Below are positions 18,001-26,532 of a stretch of DNA of 64,000 nucleotides, piece after piece. The stretch is from Streptomyces griseoluteus (GTDB lineage: Bacteria; Actinomycetota; Actinomycetes; Streptomycetales; Streptomycetaceae), in NCBI GenBank assembly GCA_000717735.1, contig JOBE01000030.1, positions 1-64,000 on the forward strand. Direction: 5' to 3'. Numbering within the stretch: position 1 is the first letter of the stretch; each line of letters begins with the position of its first letter. Below the pieces are notes generated by a model that saw only the letters and a program-made list of their open reading frames with translations, had not been told where the DNA came from and searched no databases. The position numbers and the translations under genes were made by a program.

Positions 18001-19037
18001 GCGTGCCCGGCGAGGGCAGCACCTTCACCCTCTACCTCCCCGTCACCCGCACCGACTTCACCGAGCAGCCCGACCCCGCCGCCCCGCCGGCGGACCCCTC
18101 GACGGCGCTCACCGTCCCGGCCCGGGCCCGGGGCGGCGCGCTGGCGCTGCCCGGCGCCCCGACCGCGCGCCCGGCCCGGCGTCTCCTCGTGATCGAGGAG
18201 CGTCCGCGCGGGCTCCTCGCCGTCGTCGCCGAGAACGCGGTCACCCAACTCGCGGCCGACGGCGGGCACACGGGCCGGTCGGACATCGAACTGATCGCGG
18301 TCGTCGGCCCCCAGGAGGCCGCCTCCGCGCTCGCCACCCAGCCGTTCCACTGCGTCGTGCTCGACGTCGACATGGCGGACGGCGACGCCCTGCGCTTCCT
18401 GGACGCCATGGACGGCGACGAGGCGCTGCGCACCGTCCCCGTCCTCGCCCACAACAACCGCCGGCTCCCCGCCGACGAGGAGGGCGCCCTCCAGACCCTC
18501 GCCCGCCGCCGTCCGCTGGAACTCCTCTCCAGCCTCGACGAGCTGCGCGAGCGGATCGCCCTCCACCTGTCCGCGGAGCAGCCAGGCGACGTCGTGCCCC
18601 TGGTACGAGGCGATCACTGGGCGCCCGCACCCCAGGCCATCGACACCACCCTGCGCGGCAGGACCGTCCTCGCCGTCGACGACGACGCCCGCAACCTGTA
18701 CGCCCTCAGCGGCATCCTGGAGCTGCACGGCATCACCGTGCTGCACGCCGAGAACGGGCGGAAGGGGATCGAGACGCTCCTGGCGAACCCGGCCGTCGCC
18801 CTCGTCCTGATGGACGTGATGATGCCGGAGATGGACGGCTACACGGCGACCGCGCGGATCAGGGAGCTGCCGCAGTACGCGGACCTGCCCGTGATCGCCG
18901 TCACCGCGAAGGCCATGCCCGGCGACCGGGAGAAGAGCCTCGCGTCCGGGGCCAGCGACTACGTCACCAAGCCCGTCGACGCCGACGAACTCATCGCCTG
19001 CGTCCGCCGCTGGCTCGACGGCGGGGCGGCCTCGTGA
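15009..19037 (+). CDS. Multi-HAMP hybrid sensor histidine kinase
   Basis: 1342-residue cytoplasmic hybrid kinase without membrane helices. After a first HAMP-like unit (about 25-66), five tandem repeats of exactly 92 residues follow (67-158, 159-250, 251-342, 343-434, 435-526), each with [20 protein letters not shown] and [16 protein letters not shown]. Then come a GAF domain (about 545-690), a coiled coil (695-775), HisKA with phospho-acceptor H786 in [10 protein letters not shown], HATPase_c with GTGLGLSIS, a degenerate receiver (about 1055-1190) and a canonical receiver (DDD near 1220, acceptor D1269 in [11 protein letters not shown]). The repeat architecture matches fungal Nik1/Os-1 osmosensors. 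No adjacent response regulator gene; output probably passes through its own receiver or to the phosphatase encoded next. ATG 15009 has GAGG upstream. Confidence 0.93.
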   Translation: MSETTTKGSSGREHPGPAAVVEPELRQLLAGLTAVRDGDFGTRLPDEADGLMGEISQVFNGMVDQLSLFTSEVTRVAREVGTEGTLGGQAAVPGVSGTWADLTDSVNAMAGNLTTQVRDIAQVATAVAKGDLSQKIDVDARGEILELKNTINTMVDQLSAFADEVTRMARDVGTEGILGGQADVKGVSGTWRDLTHSVNSMAGNLTAQVRAIAHVATAVANGDLSKKVDVDARGEILELKTTINTMVDQLSAFADEVTRVAREVGTEGNLGGQATVRGASGTWKDLTDNVNVMASNLTGQVRSIAQVATAVARGDLSRRITVEAKGEVAALADTINTMVDTLSAFADEVTRVAREVGTEGRLGGQARVPNVAGTWKDLTDNVNSMANNLTGQVRNIAQVTTAVANGDLSKKIDVDARGEILELKTTINTMVDQLSSFAAEVTRVAREVGSEGRLGGQAEVEGVSGTWKRLTENVNELAGNLTRQVRAIAEVASAVAEGDLTRSITVEASGEVAELKDNINAMVGSLRETTRANQEQDWLKSSLARMSALMQGHRDLAVVAELVMDELTPLVAAQYGAFYLAEEGADGVELGLVGSYGRPAGDQDRVRFRLGESLVGQAARSRRTIAAENVPADYVTISSGLGSTPRGSLVVLPVVVEEQVLGVIELMSFSPFTSVHRDFLEQLMETVGVNLSTIVANARTDELLDESQRLAGELRSRTEELQVRQEELQRSNAELEEKAALLATQNRDIEAKNLQIEQARQELEDRAQQLALASTYKSEFLANMSHELRTPLNSLLILAQLLAQNPTRNLTAKQVEYAGIIHSAGSDLLQLINDILDLSKVEAGKMDLNPERVSLRRLLDYVEATFRPLTSQKSLAFKVSTAPGVPVDLVTDDTRLRQVLRNLLSNAVKFTEHGSVELRIEPASDGELPVSVHRGGPVVALRVADTGIGIAPENLEAIFGAFQQADGTTNRKYGGTGLGLSISREIAHLLGGALTVTSVPGEGSTFTLYLPVTRTDFTEQPDPAAPPADPSTALTVPARARGGALALPGAPTARPARRLLVIEERPRGLLAVVAENAVTQLAADGGHTGRSDIELIAVVGPQEAASALATQPFHCVVLDVDMADGDALRFLDAMDGDEALRTVPVLAHNNRRLPADEEGALQTLARRRPLELLSSLDELRERIALHLSAEQPGDVVPLVRGDHWAPAPQAIDTTLRGRTVLAVDDDARNLYALSGILELHGITVLHAENGRKGIETLLANPAVALVLMDVMMPEMDGYTATARIRELPQYADLPVIAVTAKAMPGDREKSLASGASDYVTKPVDADELIACVRRWLDGGAAS

Positions 19038-19152
19038 CCGTTCCCGCGGGACCGCCCCCCGCCCCCCGCCCAGCCCCGGAGTGCCGGACCGGCGCACCCC
19101 GGCCCCGTCCGCACGGCGGCCCCGGGGCTGCCCCGACCGAGGAGTCGCCGAC

Positions 19153-21597
19153 GTGAGTGGCCCCCGCTTCCCGGGCGGAGACCCGTCCGCCGGCCTCCCC
19201 GAGGCAGGCGCCGCCGCGCCCCCGACATCCGGCACCGCCGTCCCGTACCCCGCCGACGGCCGGCTGGCCGCCACGGTGGAACGGCTGCGCGGCGAGGTGC
19301 GCGCGGCGCACGCGGCGGCCGAGGGCCGCGCCCTGATCGAACTCGCCAAGGGGGTCATCGTCGAGCGCCTGGGCTGCGGCCCCGCCCAGGCGGCCCGCCA
19401 GCTCGCGGAGCTCGCCGACCGGGCCGGACTGTCCCGGCTGGAGCTGGCCGCGGACATCATCAACCAGGCGGCCCGGGACCGGATGGCCGAGGCGGCGGAC
19501 GAGTTCGTGAGGACGGCCGTCGACGAGCCCGCCGCCACCGCCCCCGACGCCTCGGTCGCCGTGCGGCTGCGCACGGCGGAGAGCGCGGCGCTCAGCGCCG
19601 GCGACACCCAGGCCGTCGCCGAGTCGCTGCTCCGGCACGCCCTCGAACCCCTGGGCGCCGTCGCCGTGGCGATCTGGACCACGGGCCCGGACACCTCGCT
19701 GAGCCTGCGCGGGCACGCCGGCTTCGGCCTCGACGAGGCGGCCCGCTGGCACTACGTGCCGCCGGGGGTGACCACCGCGGCCCGCCAGGCGCTCATCGGG
19801 CGCCGCACCGTCCGGTACGCCTCCCTGGCGGCCGCGGGCATCCCCTCGATCGGCCGCGCGCGCCATCCCGACGGCGGCCGGGTCGTCGTCCCCGCCGGGA
19901 CCGGCGGTCGCATCCACGGCGTCCTGGAGATCTGCTGGGCCCGTCCGCTCGACCCCCTGCCGCAGGCCGTGGAGCGCCAGATCGAGGCCCTCGCCGAGCT
20001 CTGTGCCCACACCCTGGAGGCGCTGCCCGAGGCGTCCCCCGGGGGCTCCTCCGTCCCCGGCGGCTTCCCGGTCCCCGGCGGGCACGGGGCGCCGGCACTG
20101 GCCGAACTCTCGGACGGGCTCTACGACCCCGCCCTCGTCCTCACCCCCCACCTGGACGAGGCGGGGAAGCTCGTCGACTTCCGCATCCGGCACGCCAACG
20201 CGCACTTCCGGGATCCGGCCGGACGGCCCCGCGGCTCCGTCGACGGGGCCCTGCTCCTGGAGGCGTACCCGGCGACGGCGGGCGGCAGCGAACTCTTCGA
20301 ACGGATCGAGCGGGTCTATGCCACGGGGGAGCCGTTCCGCGCCCGCCGGACCCGGCTCACGGCCCTGGTGGACCAGGTGCCGCTCGCCTCGCTCGCCGAC
20401 ATCAGCATCAGCCGGTACGGTGCGAGCGTCCTGCTCATCTGGCGCGTCGAGGACGAGTCGGCTCGCCTCGCCAGCCTCCTCCAGCACGCCCAGCGCCTCG
20501 GCCGGGTCGGCGCCTTCGAGGAGGACGTCGTCGCCGGGGACATCACCTGGAACGGCCAGCTGTACGAGCTCTTCGGCCGCATGCCGACGGAGCCCCCGGT
20601 CGCCCTGCGCGACCTCGCCGCCCACGCCCACCCCGACGACGCCGGCACCATCCGCCGCTTTCTCCAGAAGGTGCTGCACCAGCGGCGGGTGGGCTCCACC
20701 GCCTTCCGCATGCTCCGCCACGACGGCGTCACGCGGCACATCCGGGTGACCGCCGAACCCGCCCCGGGCACCGACGGCGGTCTCCAGGCAGTCCGGGGCG
20801 CCTACCAGGACATCTCGGCGCAGCACTGGACCGAGGTCGCCCTCACGGCCACCCGCGACCGGCTGGCGGCGACGGAGGAGGCGGCCGAGGAACGCAACCG
20901 GCTCACCCTCCAGCTCCAGCACGCCATCATGCCGCCGGCCAAGCCGCCGCTCGACGCGCCGGGACTCGACGTCGCCGTGCGCTACCGTCCCGCCGAGTCC
21001 GATTCCCTGGTGGGCGGCGACTGGTACGACGCGGTCGTGCTGCCGTCCGGGAAGGTGCTCCTGTGCGTCGGGGACGTCGCCGGCCACGGCGTGGAGGCCG
21101 CCACCGGCATGGTGGTGCTGCGCAACGCCCTCCGCGGCCTCGCCGTCACGGGCGCGGGCCCGGGGCAGTTGCTGTCCTGGCTCAACAGCGTCGCCCACCA
21201 CCTCACCGCCCATCTGACGGCCACCGCCGTGTGCGGCATCTACGACCCCGGGAGCCGCACGTTGCGCTGGGCCCGCGCGGGACACCTCCCGCCGGTGCTG
21301 GTCCGCGGCGACGAGGCACTCGACCTGCCGCTCCTGCACGGGCTGTTGCTGGGGGCCCTCGCGGAGGCCGAGTACGAGGAGGCGGAGCTGCGGCTCGAAC
21401 CCGGTGACACGCTGCTGATGTACACCGACGGGCTCGTCGAGCGGCGGGACACCGCCGTCCACGATTCCGTCGCCCAGCTGCTCACCGTCGCCCGGCAGCC
21501 GTCCGACAGCCTCGAACGCCGGCTGGACCAGCTGCTGGCGCGCAGCAAGTCGGACACGGACGACGACACGTGCGTGGTCGGTGTCCAGGTGTCATGA
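19153..21597 (+). CDS. ANTAR-GAF-PAS-PP2C phosphatase (RsbU/SpoIIE-like)
   Basis: 814-residue multidomain phosphatase. Seen in order: an N-terminal coiled coil and ANTAR-like helices (RALIELAKGVIVERLGCGP, about residues 55-100), a GAF domain (about 135-300), PAS-like regions (about 320-570) and a PP2C/SpoIIE domain (about 600-814) with all metal-binding motifs intact: GGDWYD, GDVAGHG, YTDGLVE and DDDTCVV. Such proteins dephosphorylate STAS antagonists and so release sigma factors. GTG 19153 with GAGGAG eight bases upstream is preferred over GTG 19081. It follows the HAMP kinase gene and precedes a STAS gene by 52 bases, which is a natural substrate candidate. Confidence 0.9.
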   Translation: MSGPRFPGGDPSAGLPEAGAAAPPTSGTAVPYPADGRLAATVERLRGEVRAAHAAAEGRALIELAKGVIVERLGCGPAQAARQLAELADRAGLSRLELAADIINQAARDRMAEAADEFVRTAVDEPAATAPDASVAVRLRTAESAALSAGDTQAVAESLLRHALEPLGAVAVAIWTTGPDTSLSLRGHAGFGLDEAARWHYVPPGVTTAARQALIGRRTVRYASLAAAGIPSIGRARHPDGGRVVVPAGTGGRIHGVLEICWARPLDPLPQAVERQIEALAELCAHTLEALPEASPGGSSVPGGFPVPGGHGAPALAELSDGLYDPALVLTPHLDEAGKLVDFRIRHANAHFRDPAGRPRGSVDGALLLEAYPATAGGSELFERIERVYATGEPFRARRTRLTALVDQVPLASLADISISRYGASVLLIWRVEDESARLASLLQHAQRLGRVGAFEEDVVAGDITWNGQLYELFGRMPTEPPVALRDLAAHAHPDDAGTIRRFLQKVLHQRRVGSTAFRMLRHDGVTRHIRVTAEPAPGTDGGLQAVRGAYQDISAQHWTEVALTATRDRLAATEEAAEERNRLTLQLQHAIMPPAKPPLDAPGLDVAVRYRPAESDSLVGGDWYDAVVLPSGKVLLCVGDVAGHGVEAATGMVVLRNALRGLAVTGAGPGQLLSWLNSVAHHLTAHLTATAVCGIYDPGSRTLRWARAGHLPPVLVRGDEALDLPLLHGLLLGALAEAEYEEAELRLEPGDTLLMYTDGLVERRDTAVHDSVAQLLTVARQPSDSLERRLDQLLARSKSDTDDDTCVVGVQVS

Positions 21598-21649
21598 CCC
21601 CGCCCGTCCGCCCCAAGACCGGCCCCCACCCCCATGGAAAGCAGGGAAC

Positions 21650-22018
21650 ATGTCCGAGCGGGAACCGAACTTGGATGTCGACGTCGAGATCCGCGACGAC
21701 CGCACGGCGGTGCTGACCGTCGAGGGTGAGCTGGACATGGAGACGGCCGGCCGGCTGGAGGACCTTCTGGCGGAACAGTTCGGCCAGGGGCGGCGCCGTC
21801 TCGTGCTGGACCTGTCCGCCCTCGGCTTCATGGACTCCTCGGGGCTGAACGTCCTGATCAGGGCGGTCAACAGGGCACGGGAGACCGGCGGCGACCTGTA
21901 TCTCGCCGCGCCGACCCCGGCCGTGCGCCGCATCCTGGAGATCACCGGCGTGACGACGATGACCCCGCCGCACGACGGCGTGGCGGACGCGCTGGCCGCG
22001 GCCGGCGGCGCGAGATAG
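21650..22018 (+). CDS. STAS domain anti-sigma factor antagonist
   Basis: 122-residue single STAS domain protein of the SpoIIAA/RsbV class. The strand-helix pattern and the phosphorylation loop FMDSSGLNVLI (S63/S64) are intact. When unphosphorylated, such proteins bind the ATP-binding anti-sigma kinase and free the sigma factor; phosphorylation inactivates them. GCAGGGAAC precedes the ATG. It lies directly after the PP2C phosphatase gene, and candidates for its kinase partner are the RsbW-like gene at 25316 and the fused domain of the protein at 56664. Confidence 0.93.
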   Translation: MSEREPNLDVDVEIRDDRTAVLTVEGELDMETAGRLEDLLAEQFGQGRRRLVLDLSALGFMDSSGLNVLIRAVNRARETGGDLYLAAPTPAVRRILEITGVTTMTPPHDGVADALAAAGGAR

Positions 22019-22027
22019 CGGACGGGT

Positions 22028-22055
22028 GGGCCGGTCCCGTGCACGGGACCGGCCC
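22028..22055. repeat. 28-bp perfect palindrome
   Basis: Continuous perfect palindrome centred between 22041 and 22042 (no loop spacer), in the gap between the STAS gene and the PP2C-like gene, ending 23 bases before the GTG start. In RNA it would form a hairpin of at most 12-13 pairs; in DNA it could be a dimer binding site. Terminator or attenuator is the simplest reading. Confidence 0.6.
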
Positions 22056-22077
22056 GGGTAAGAGGAAGAGGAGGACC

Positions 22078-23253
22078 GTGCACGAGATCGCCGAGATGGA
22101 GCAGGCGCTCCGCCGGGCGGCTCCGCACCGGCTCGTGGGGGTCGTCGAGGACGCCCTGAGGGAGCACTGCGGGGCGCTTCGGGTGGAACTCCGCCTGGCC
22201 GACTACGGTTTGCGGACGCTCCAGCTCGTCGGGCACGTCTCCGGGGCGGATCCGTCGGTGCCGATCCACGACAGTCCCCAGGGGCGCGCCTTCGGCGCCC
22301 AGGAGCCGCACGTGATCCGGGAGCCCGGGGCGCTCCGGCTCCACCTGCCCGTCACCGTCCGCGGGGACCGGCTGGGGGTACTGACGGCCGAGCTGCCCCC
22401 GGAGGCCGACCTCAGGCCGCTGCTGCCGGGGCTCGCCCAGGTCTGCGAGGCGCTCGGCCACGAGATCCTGGTGGCGGAGCGCGACACGGACCTGTACGTC
22501 CTGGCGCGACGTGCCACACGGCTCACGCTCGCGGCGGAGATGCAGTGGCAACTGCTGCCCGGCCGTTCCTGCGCCCGTCCCGAGTTCGCCCTCGCCGCCC
22601 ATCTGGAGCCCGCCTACGCCATCTTCGGCGACAACTACGACTGGTCGGTCTCGGACGGCCGGCTGACCCTGACGGTCACCAACGGCATGGGGGAGGGCAT
22701 CGAGGCCGCCCTGCTGACGAACCTCGCGATCAACGCGCTCCGCAACGCCCGCCGGGCCGGCCTCCCGCTGGCGGACCAGGCGGCGCTGGCGGACCAGGCC
22801 GTGTACGCCCATTACCGGGGCGAGGCCTTCGTGTCGGTGCTGCTGCTCTGCTTCGACCTGGCCACGGGCGAGGTGGAGGCTGTGGACGCCGGATCGCCCC
22901 GTCTGTGGCGGCAGCGGGGGCAGGCGGTGGAGTCCATCGGCTTCGAGGCGCAGCTGCCCCTCGGCATGTTCGAGGACACCGTGTACGTGCCCGAGCGGTT
23001 CTCGGTGCGGCCGGGCGACCGGCTGCTGTTCGGCAGCGACGGCGTGTACGCGGCCGTCTCGCCCGCGGGGGAGAGCTACGGGGACCGGGCGCTGGCCCGC
23101 GCGCTGCGGGGGACGCGGTTGTTGCCGCCCACGCACGTGCCGCAGGCGGTGCTCCGGGAGCTCGCCGTCCACCACGGCGGCAGCCCGCTGGAGGACGACG
23201 CCCTGGTCGTCTGCCTCGACTGGCACGGCACCGTGTCAACAGTTGCCGTGTGA
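22078..23253 (+). CDS. PP2C-like (SpoIIE-type) regulator, copy 1
   Basis: 391-residue protein. An N-terminal GAF-like sensory region (about residues 1-150, with LHLPVTVRGDRLGVLT) is followed by a SpoIIE/PP2C-type domain. The first metal motif survives in altered form (FGDNYDW), the third (FGSDGVYA) and last (EDDALVVCL) are present, but the central Asp motif is changed to TNGMGEG (Asp to Asn). Catalysis is therefore doubtful. Start is GTG 22078 with GAGGAGG four bases upstream. It is 62% or so visually alike to the gene at 23980 over the core blocks (RNARRAGL, ADQAVYAHYRGE, VDAGSP.LWR, QLPLGMFE.TVY); no alignment was computed. Probably a regulator in the partner-switching network. Confidence 0.8.
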   Translation: MHEIAEMEQALRRAAPHRLVGVVEDALREHCGALRVELRLADYGLRTLQLVGHVSGADPSVPIHDSPQGRAFGAQEPHVIREPGALRLHLPVTVRGDRLGVLTAELPPEADLRPLLPGLAQVCEALGHEILVAERDTDLYVLARRATRLTLAAEMQWQLLPGRSCARPEFALAAHLEPAYAIFGDNYDWSVSDGRLTLTVTNGMGEGIEAALLTNLAINALRNARRAGLPLADQAALADQAVYAHYRGEAFVSVLLLCFDLATGEVEAVDAGSPRLWRQRGQAVESIGFEAQLPLGMFEDTVYVPERFSVRPGDRLLFGSDGVYAAVSPAGESYGDRALARALRGTRLLPPTHVPQAVLRELAVHHGGSPLEDDALVVCLDWHGTVSTVAV

Positions 23254-23260
23254 CAACTGT
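23239..23260. promoter_or_regulatory. Inverted repeat, possible MarR operator
   Basis: 7-bp arms ACAGTTG and CAACTGT separated by 8 bases, overlapping the stop codon of the PP2C-like gene and followed by an AT-richer stretch. The size fits a MarR dimer site, but it lies beyond the 3' end of the MarR gene rather than at its promoter, so the assignment is tentative. Confidence 0.3.
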
Positions 23261-23371
23261 ATCCTTGGGGCAACACCTGGCGGGTGCCCGGAAGAACGCC
23301 GTCAAGGACGACCAGAGGTGGCAATGAGGACATTGGGTGCGCGCCCGGCCGGAGCCGGCGTCGCGCGGGGA

Positions 23372-23884
23372 TCAGGCCGAACTGACGTCCTTCAGCGGCG
23401 TGCGGGCGGGTGACGAGGCGGCAGCTCCGCCCCCTCCCACGGCCTCGTGGAAGCCAGTGAGCCCCCGTAGCAGCGCCTTGCGGCTCGTCGGCGACATGTC
23501 CGCGATGACCGCGAGGAGGGCCTCCTCGCGCTGGGCCCTGAGGTCCCGCAGGTACGCCTTGCCGTGCACGGTCAGGTGCAGCTCCAGCTGCCGACGGCTC
23601 ACGGGGCTGGGCAGCCGCTGCACGAAGCCCAGCGCCTCCAGCCGGTCGCACATGCGGCTCACCGAGGGCGGTGCGGAGCCGAGCAGGTCGCCCAGGGTGC
23701 GCAGGCTGATGCCCTCCTCGCGGTCCAGGCTGTACAGCACGCGCAGCTGACTCGCCGAGACAGGTGTCGACGACACCATGTCCCGGCCGCGCTCCCACAG
23801 CACCTCCAGCAGCTCGATGAGCTCCCGTGCGGACTCGGCCGTCCGCTGCGGTTCCCGCGGCGGCGGGGCGGGGTTGCCCTTCAT
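23372..23884 (-). CDS. MarR family transcriptional regulator
   Basis: 170-residue winged-helix repressor of the MarR family. Visible: dimerisation helices at both ends and the DNA-binding region SASQLRVLYSLDREEGISLR, LGDLLGSAPPSVSRMCDRLE, ALGFVQRLPSPVSRRQLELH. These proteins usually sense small ligands or oxidants. ATG 23884 is used (GGAGG ten bases upstream). It lies between two paralogous PP2C-like genes and is divergent from the second across 95 bases, so it probably controls that one and itself. Confidence 0.9.
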   Translation of the reverse strand: MKGNPAPPPREPQRTAESARELIELLEVLWERGRDMVSSTPVSASQLRVLYSLDREEGISLRTLGDLLGSAPPSVSRMCDRLEALGFVQRLPSPVSRRQLELHLTVHGKAYLRDLRAQREEALLAVIADMSPTSRKALLRGLTGFHEAVGGGGAAASSPARTPLKDVSSA

Positions 23885-23979
23885 GCCTGCCGACCCTCCT
23901 CGGACGTCCCGGGCCGGGTACGGCGGCCTTGCGACGGACCGGTCATCTCCACATCTCTCCAGAAGGCGGTACGGATCCG

Positions 23980-25203
23980 GTGGATCGACACGTGACAGTG
24001 GGAGGCGCACTGCGCGGGGCGGCACCACACCTCCTCCTGGACTCCCTCCGTACCAGTCTCGCGCACCTGCACGCCGCGACCTCCGCCGACCTGCTGCTCG
24101 TCGACTACGGATTCACGACCCTGCGCCCCGTGGAGCCCGTCCAGACACCGGCCGGGATACCGCACGCGCCCGTGGACGCGGGCCCCGCCGGCCGCGTCTT
24201 CCGCACCCAGCAACCATATCTTTTCCGTGATGTCGGGCCCACGGCGACCGTTTACCTGCCCGTCACGGTCCGCGGCGACCGGTTCGGCGTCCTGGTCGTC
24301 GTCCTGCCCGCGGACCGGTCCACCGCGGAGACCACCGCGAGCCTCGCCCGGGTCGCCGAGACCCTCGGACACGCCCTGCGCGTCGCCGACCGCCACACCG
24401 ACCTGTACCGCCGCACCCGCAGGACGCACGCCCTCAGCGTCGCCGGGGAGATGCAGTGGGACACCCTGCCGGGCCGGGCCTGCGCCGGACCGGCCTTCGA
24501 CCTCCACGCCCACTGGGAGCCCGCCTACACCTCCGGAGGACACCTCCTGGACTGGAGCGCCACCGAGCGGGACCTGGTGATCGTCGTCGCCGACGGCGCC
24601 GGCCCCGGCACCCCGGCCGCCCTGGCGAGCACCCTCGCCCTGACGGCGATCCGCAACGCGCGGCGGGCAGGGCTCGACCTGGTGACCCAGGCCAGCCTCA
24701 CCGACCAGGCGCTCTACGGGCAGTACCGCGGGGAGCACCCGCTCTCCGCCCTGCTGCTCCGGCTCGACCTGACCACCGGCGAGGCCGAGGTGGTGGACGC
24801 CGGGTCGCCGGCGCTCTGGCGTGTCCGCTCCACCGTGACCGAGCGCATCGAACTGGACCGCCAACTGCCCCTGGGCATGTTCGAGGAGACCGTCTACGCC
24901 CCCCAGCGCCTGCGCCTCCTGCGCGGCGACCGGCTGGTCTTCGTCGCCCACGGCACCGGAGGGCCGACGGCCGGCGACGGGCACGAGGCGCCGGACGGAC
25001 CCGTCGCCCGCGCCCTCACCGGCACGCGCCGCCGGAAGGGCGCGGACGTCCCCCGGGCCGTCGTACGGGCGCTGCGCGGGACACCCCGTGGCGCGCCGGA
25101 CGCCGTCCTCGTACTCTGCCTCGACTGGCGCGGCCACGAGGCCGGGACCCCGGGCGAGGGACGGCACGGTGGGCCCACGCCGACCGCGTCGGCGTCCCCT
25201 TGA
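23980..25203 (+). CDS. PP2C-like (SpoIIE-type) regulator, copy 2
   Basis: 407-residue paralogue of the gene at 22078, with the same GAF-like N-terminus (YLPVTVRGDRFGVLVVVLP) and the same core blocks. Metal motifs differ: the first reads GGHLLDW (first Asp lost), the second VADGAGPG is kept, the third FVAHGTGG has lost its Asp. This copy is probably a pseudophosphatase that binds rather than hydrolyses. GTG at 23980 is the most likely start; GTG at 23992 and 23998 are alternatives, none with a strong ribosome binding site. Divergent from the MarR gene. Confidence 0.75.
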   Translation: MDRHVTVGGALRGAAPHLLLDSLRTSLAHLHAATSADLLLVDYGFTTLRPVEPVQTPAGIPHAPVDAGPAGRVFRTQQPYLFRDVGPTATVYLPVTVRGDRFGVLVVVLPADRSTAETTASLARVAETLGHALRVADRHTDLYRRTRRTHALSVAGEMQWDTLPGRACAGPAFDLHAHWEPAYTSGGHLLDWSATERDLVIVVADGAGPGTPAALASTLALTAIRNARRAGLDLVTQASLTDQALYGQYRGEHPLSALLLRLDLTTGEAEVVDAGSPALWRVRSTVTERIELDRQLPLGMFEETVYAPQRLRLLRGDRLVFVAHGTGGPTAGDGHEAPDGPVARALTGTRRRKGADVPRAVVRALRGTPRGAPDAVLVLCLDWRGHEAGTPGEGRHGGPTPTASASP

Positions 25204-25315
25204 CGCGCTGTCGGCGGGTGTGATCCGCGTGCGGGCGGTGTGGGAACCATGAAGAGGGGAAAGGCGGGTACGAGGAGCCCAGCCGCCGACCCAGGACGAG
25301 GGGAGCACCAGCGCC

Positions 25316-25801
25316 ATGACGGACGCGATCACCGCGGAACGCGCGGTCCCGGAGCCTCTGCTGTCCGCGGGTGCCGTCTACGACGACACCTCCAGGGGCG
25401 GGGCGATCGCCTCCGCCCGCGCGTTCACGGCCGACTTCCTCGCGGCCGCCCCGATCGTGCTGCCCGGACCGGTCGGTGAGGAGCGTGTCGAGCTCGCGAA
25501 GCTGGTGGTCAGCGAACTGGTCACCAACGCGATCCGGCACACGGCCGGCCCCTGCCGGCTCCTCCTCGAACTGGGCCGCGACAGCCTGGAGATCTCGGTC
25601 TTCGACCAGGAGGCCGCCGCCCCGGTGCCCCGCGGCCACGACCCCCGCCGCATCGGTCAGCACGGCGTCGAGATCGTCGTCGCCGTCTGCGAGGGCCTGA
25701 CCGTGGAGCCCACTCCGGAGGGGAAGCGGGTCCGCGCCCGCCTCTCCCTCCTGCCGGAGTACGCCGGCACGGCGAACCCGCCGGACCGGCGATCGCGCTG
25801 A
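25316..25801 (+). CDS. ATP-binding anti-sigma-type regulator (RsbW-like)
   Basis: 161-residue GHKL ATPase of the HATPase_c_2 group. The N box (LVVSELVTNAIRHTAGPC) is clear at about residues 62-80; the G1-type region is reduced (FDQEAAAPVPRGHDP, then RIGQHGVEIVVAVCEG). Such proteins are serine kinases that phosphorylate STAS antagonists and/or hold sigma factors. The ATG is preceded by GGGGAG. It lies between the PP2C-like and WhiB-like genes and about 1.3 kb upstream of the sigma factor, so it is a candidate antagonist of that sigma factor. Confidence 0.88.
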   Translation: MTDAITAERAVPEPLLSAGAVYDDTSRGGAIASARAFTADFLAAAPIVLPGPVGEERVELAKLVVSELVTNAIRHTAGPCRLLLELGRDSLEISVFDQEAAAPVPRGHDPRRIGQHGVEIVVAVCEGLTVEPTPEGKRVRARLSLLPEYAGTANPPDRRSR

Positions 25802-25830
25802 CGCCGCGGCGGCCGTGATCCGGCGGCCGG

Positions 25831-26088
25831 TCACCGCCGGTCGTCCGCCCGGCGGCGGGCCCGGCGTTCCACCGAGCGCCGCTCGGTCTCGGTCAGGCCG
25901 CCCCACACGCCCGACGGCGGGTGCGGCTGCGCCAGGGCCGAGCGCAGGCACGGTTCGCGTACCGAGCAGCGCCCACAGACCCTCTTGGCCTCCTCCGCCT
26001 GGACGAGGGCGGGGGAGCCGGTCCCCACCGGGAAGAACAGATCGGGGTCGACCTCCTGGCAGGCCGCGGCCGCACGCCAGCCGTCCAT
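25831..26088 (-). CDS. WhiB-family iron-sulfur transcription factor
   Basis: 85-residue WhiB-like (Wbl) protein. Four cysteines for a 4Fe-4S cluster are visible (AACQEVD, VCGRCSVREPCL), followed by the GVWGGLTETERR turn and a basic C-terminal tail for DNA contact. Wbl proteins bind the principal sigma factor region 4 and respond to oxygen or NO. I take ATG 26088 because AGGAGG lies five bases upstream; ATG 26106 is an alternative. The length and motif order resemble WblE-class proteins, but I do not assign a symbol. It converges with the RsbW-like gene (29-base gap). Confidence 0.93.
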   Translation of the reverse strand: MDGWRAAAACQEVDPDLFFPVGTGSPALVQAEEAKRVCGRCSVREPCLRSALAQPHPPSGVWGGLTETERRSVERRARRRADDRR

Positions 26089-26180
26089 GTGAGCCTCCTG
26101 GTGCATGAGTAGGGTTTCGTGTCCCCGTTCGCCTGACCGTTCGTCCGTCCGTGAAACCCGGGCGGGACCCCTCCGGCGCG

Positions 26181-26279
26181 TCACCGGGGCCCTCGCCGCG
26201 GACCGCGGGGCGCGGGCGCGATGCTCCACCACGTCATCGCCACAGCGACACCGAACACCAGGACCAGCATGACCGGCAC
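26181..26279 (-). CDS. Possible 32-residue membrane peptide
   Basis: Short frame starting GTG 26279: VPVMLVLVFGVAVAMTWWS followed by a Pro/Arg tail. One membrane helix with a positive C-terminus, preceded by AAGGA seven to eight bases upstream. Located in the 444-base gap between the WhiB-like and SsgA-like genes. No family recognised; could be a real small membrane protein or coincidence. The rest of that gap holds no other gene I can support. Confidence 0.35.
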   Translation of the reverse strand: MPVMLVLVFGVAVAMTWWSIAPAPRGPRRGPR

Positions 26280-26532
26280 GACGGAATCCTTCCGGGAGCG
26301 GACCGCGTTCGAGGATCCGACTGACCGCGAACACCACGCCGAAACGCCTCCCTCCGCCATGAACCCGGAGGGCCGGGGAACGCGGTACAAGTCCCTGACG
26401 GCCTTTCACGACCTTCACCCGATCACGACACCATCGGCACATCCACGACGGCGGCACGAGGTGTAACAGAGACGGGACGGGTCAAGCGGACACCGCACCC
26501 GCTCGCTGACAGCCTCTCAGCCGGAGGACCCC

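Noticed and set aside
14577..19694. A 1705-codon open frame antisense to the HAMP kinase and phosphatase genes
   Set aside because: It is a shadow of strong GC3 bias and of repetitive coding sequence; its translation is low complexity (Val/Asp/Gly/Gln-rich) and the plus-strand proteins have clear domains.
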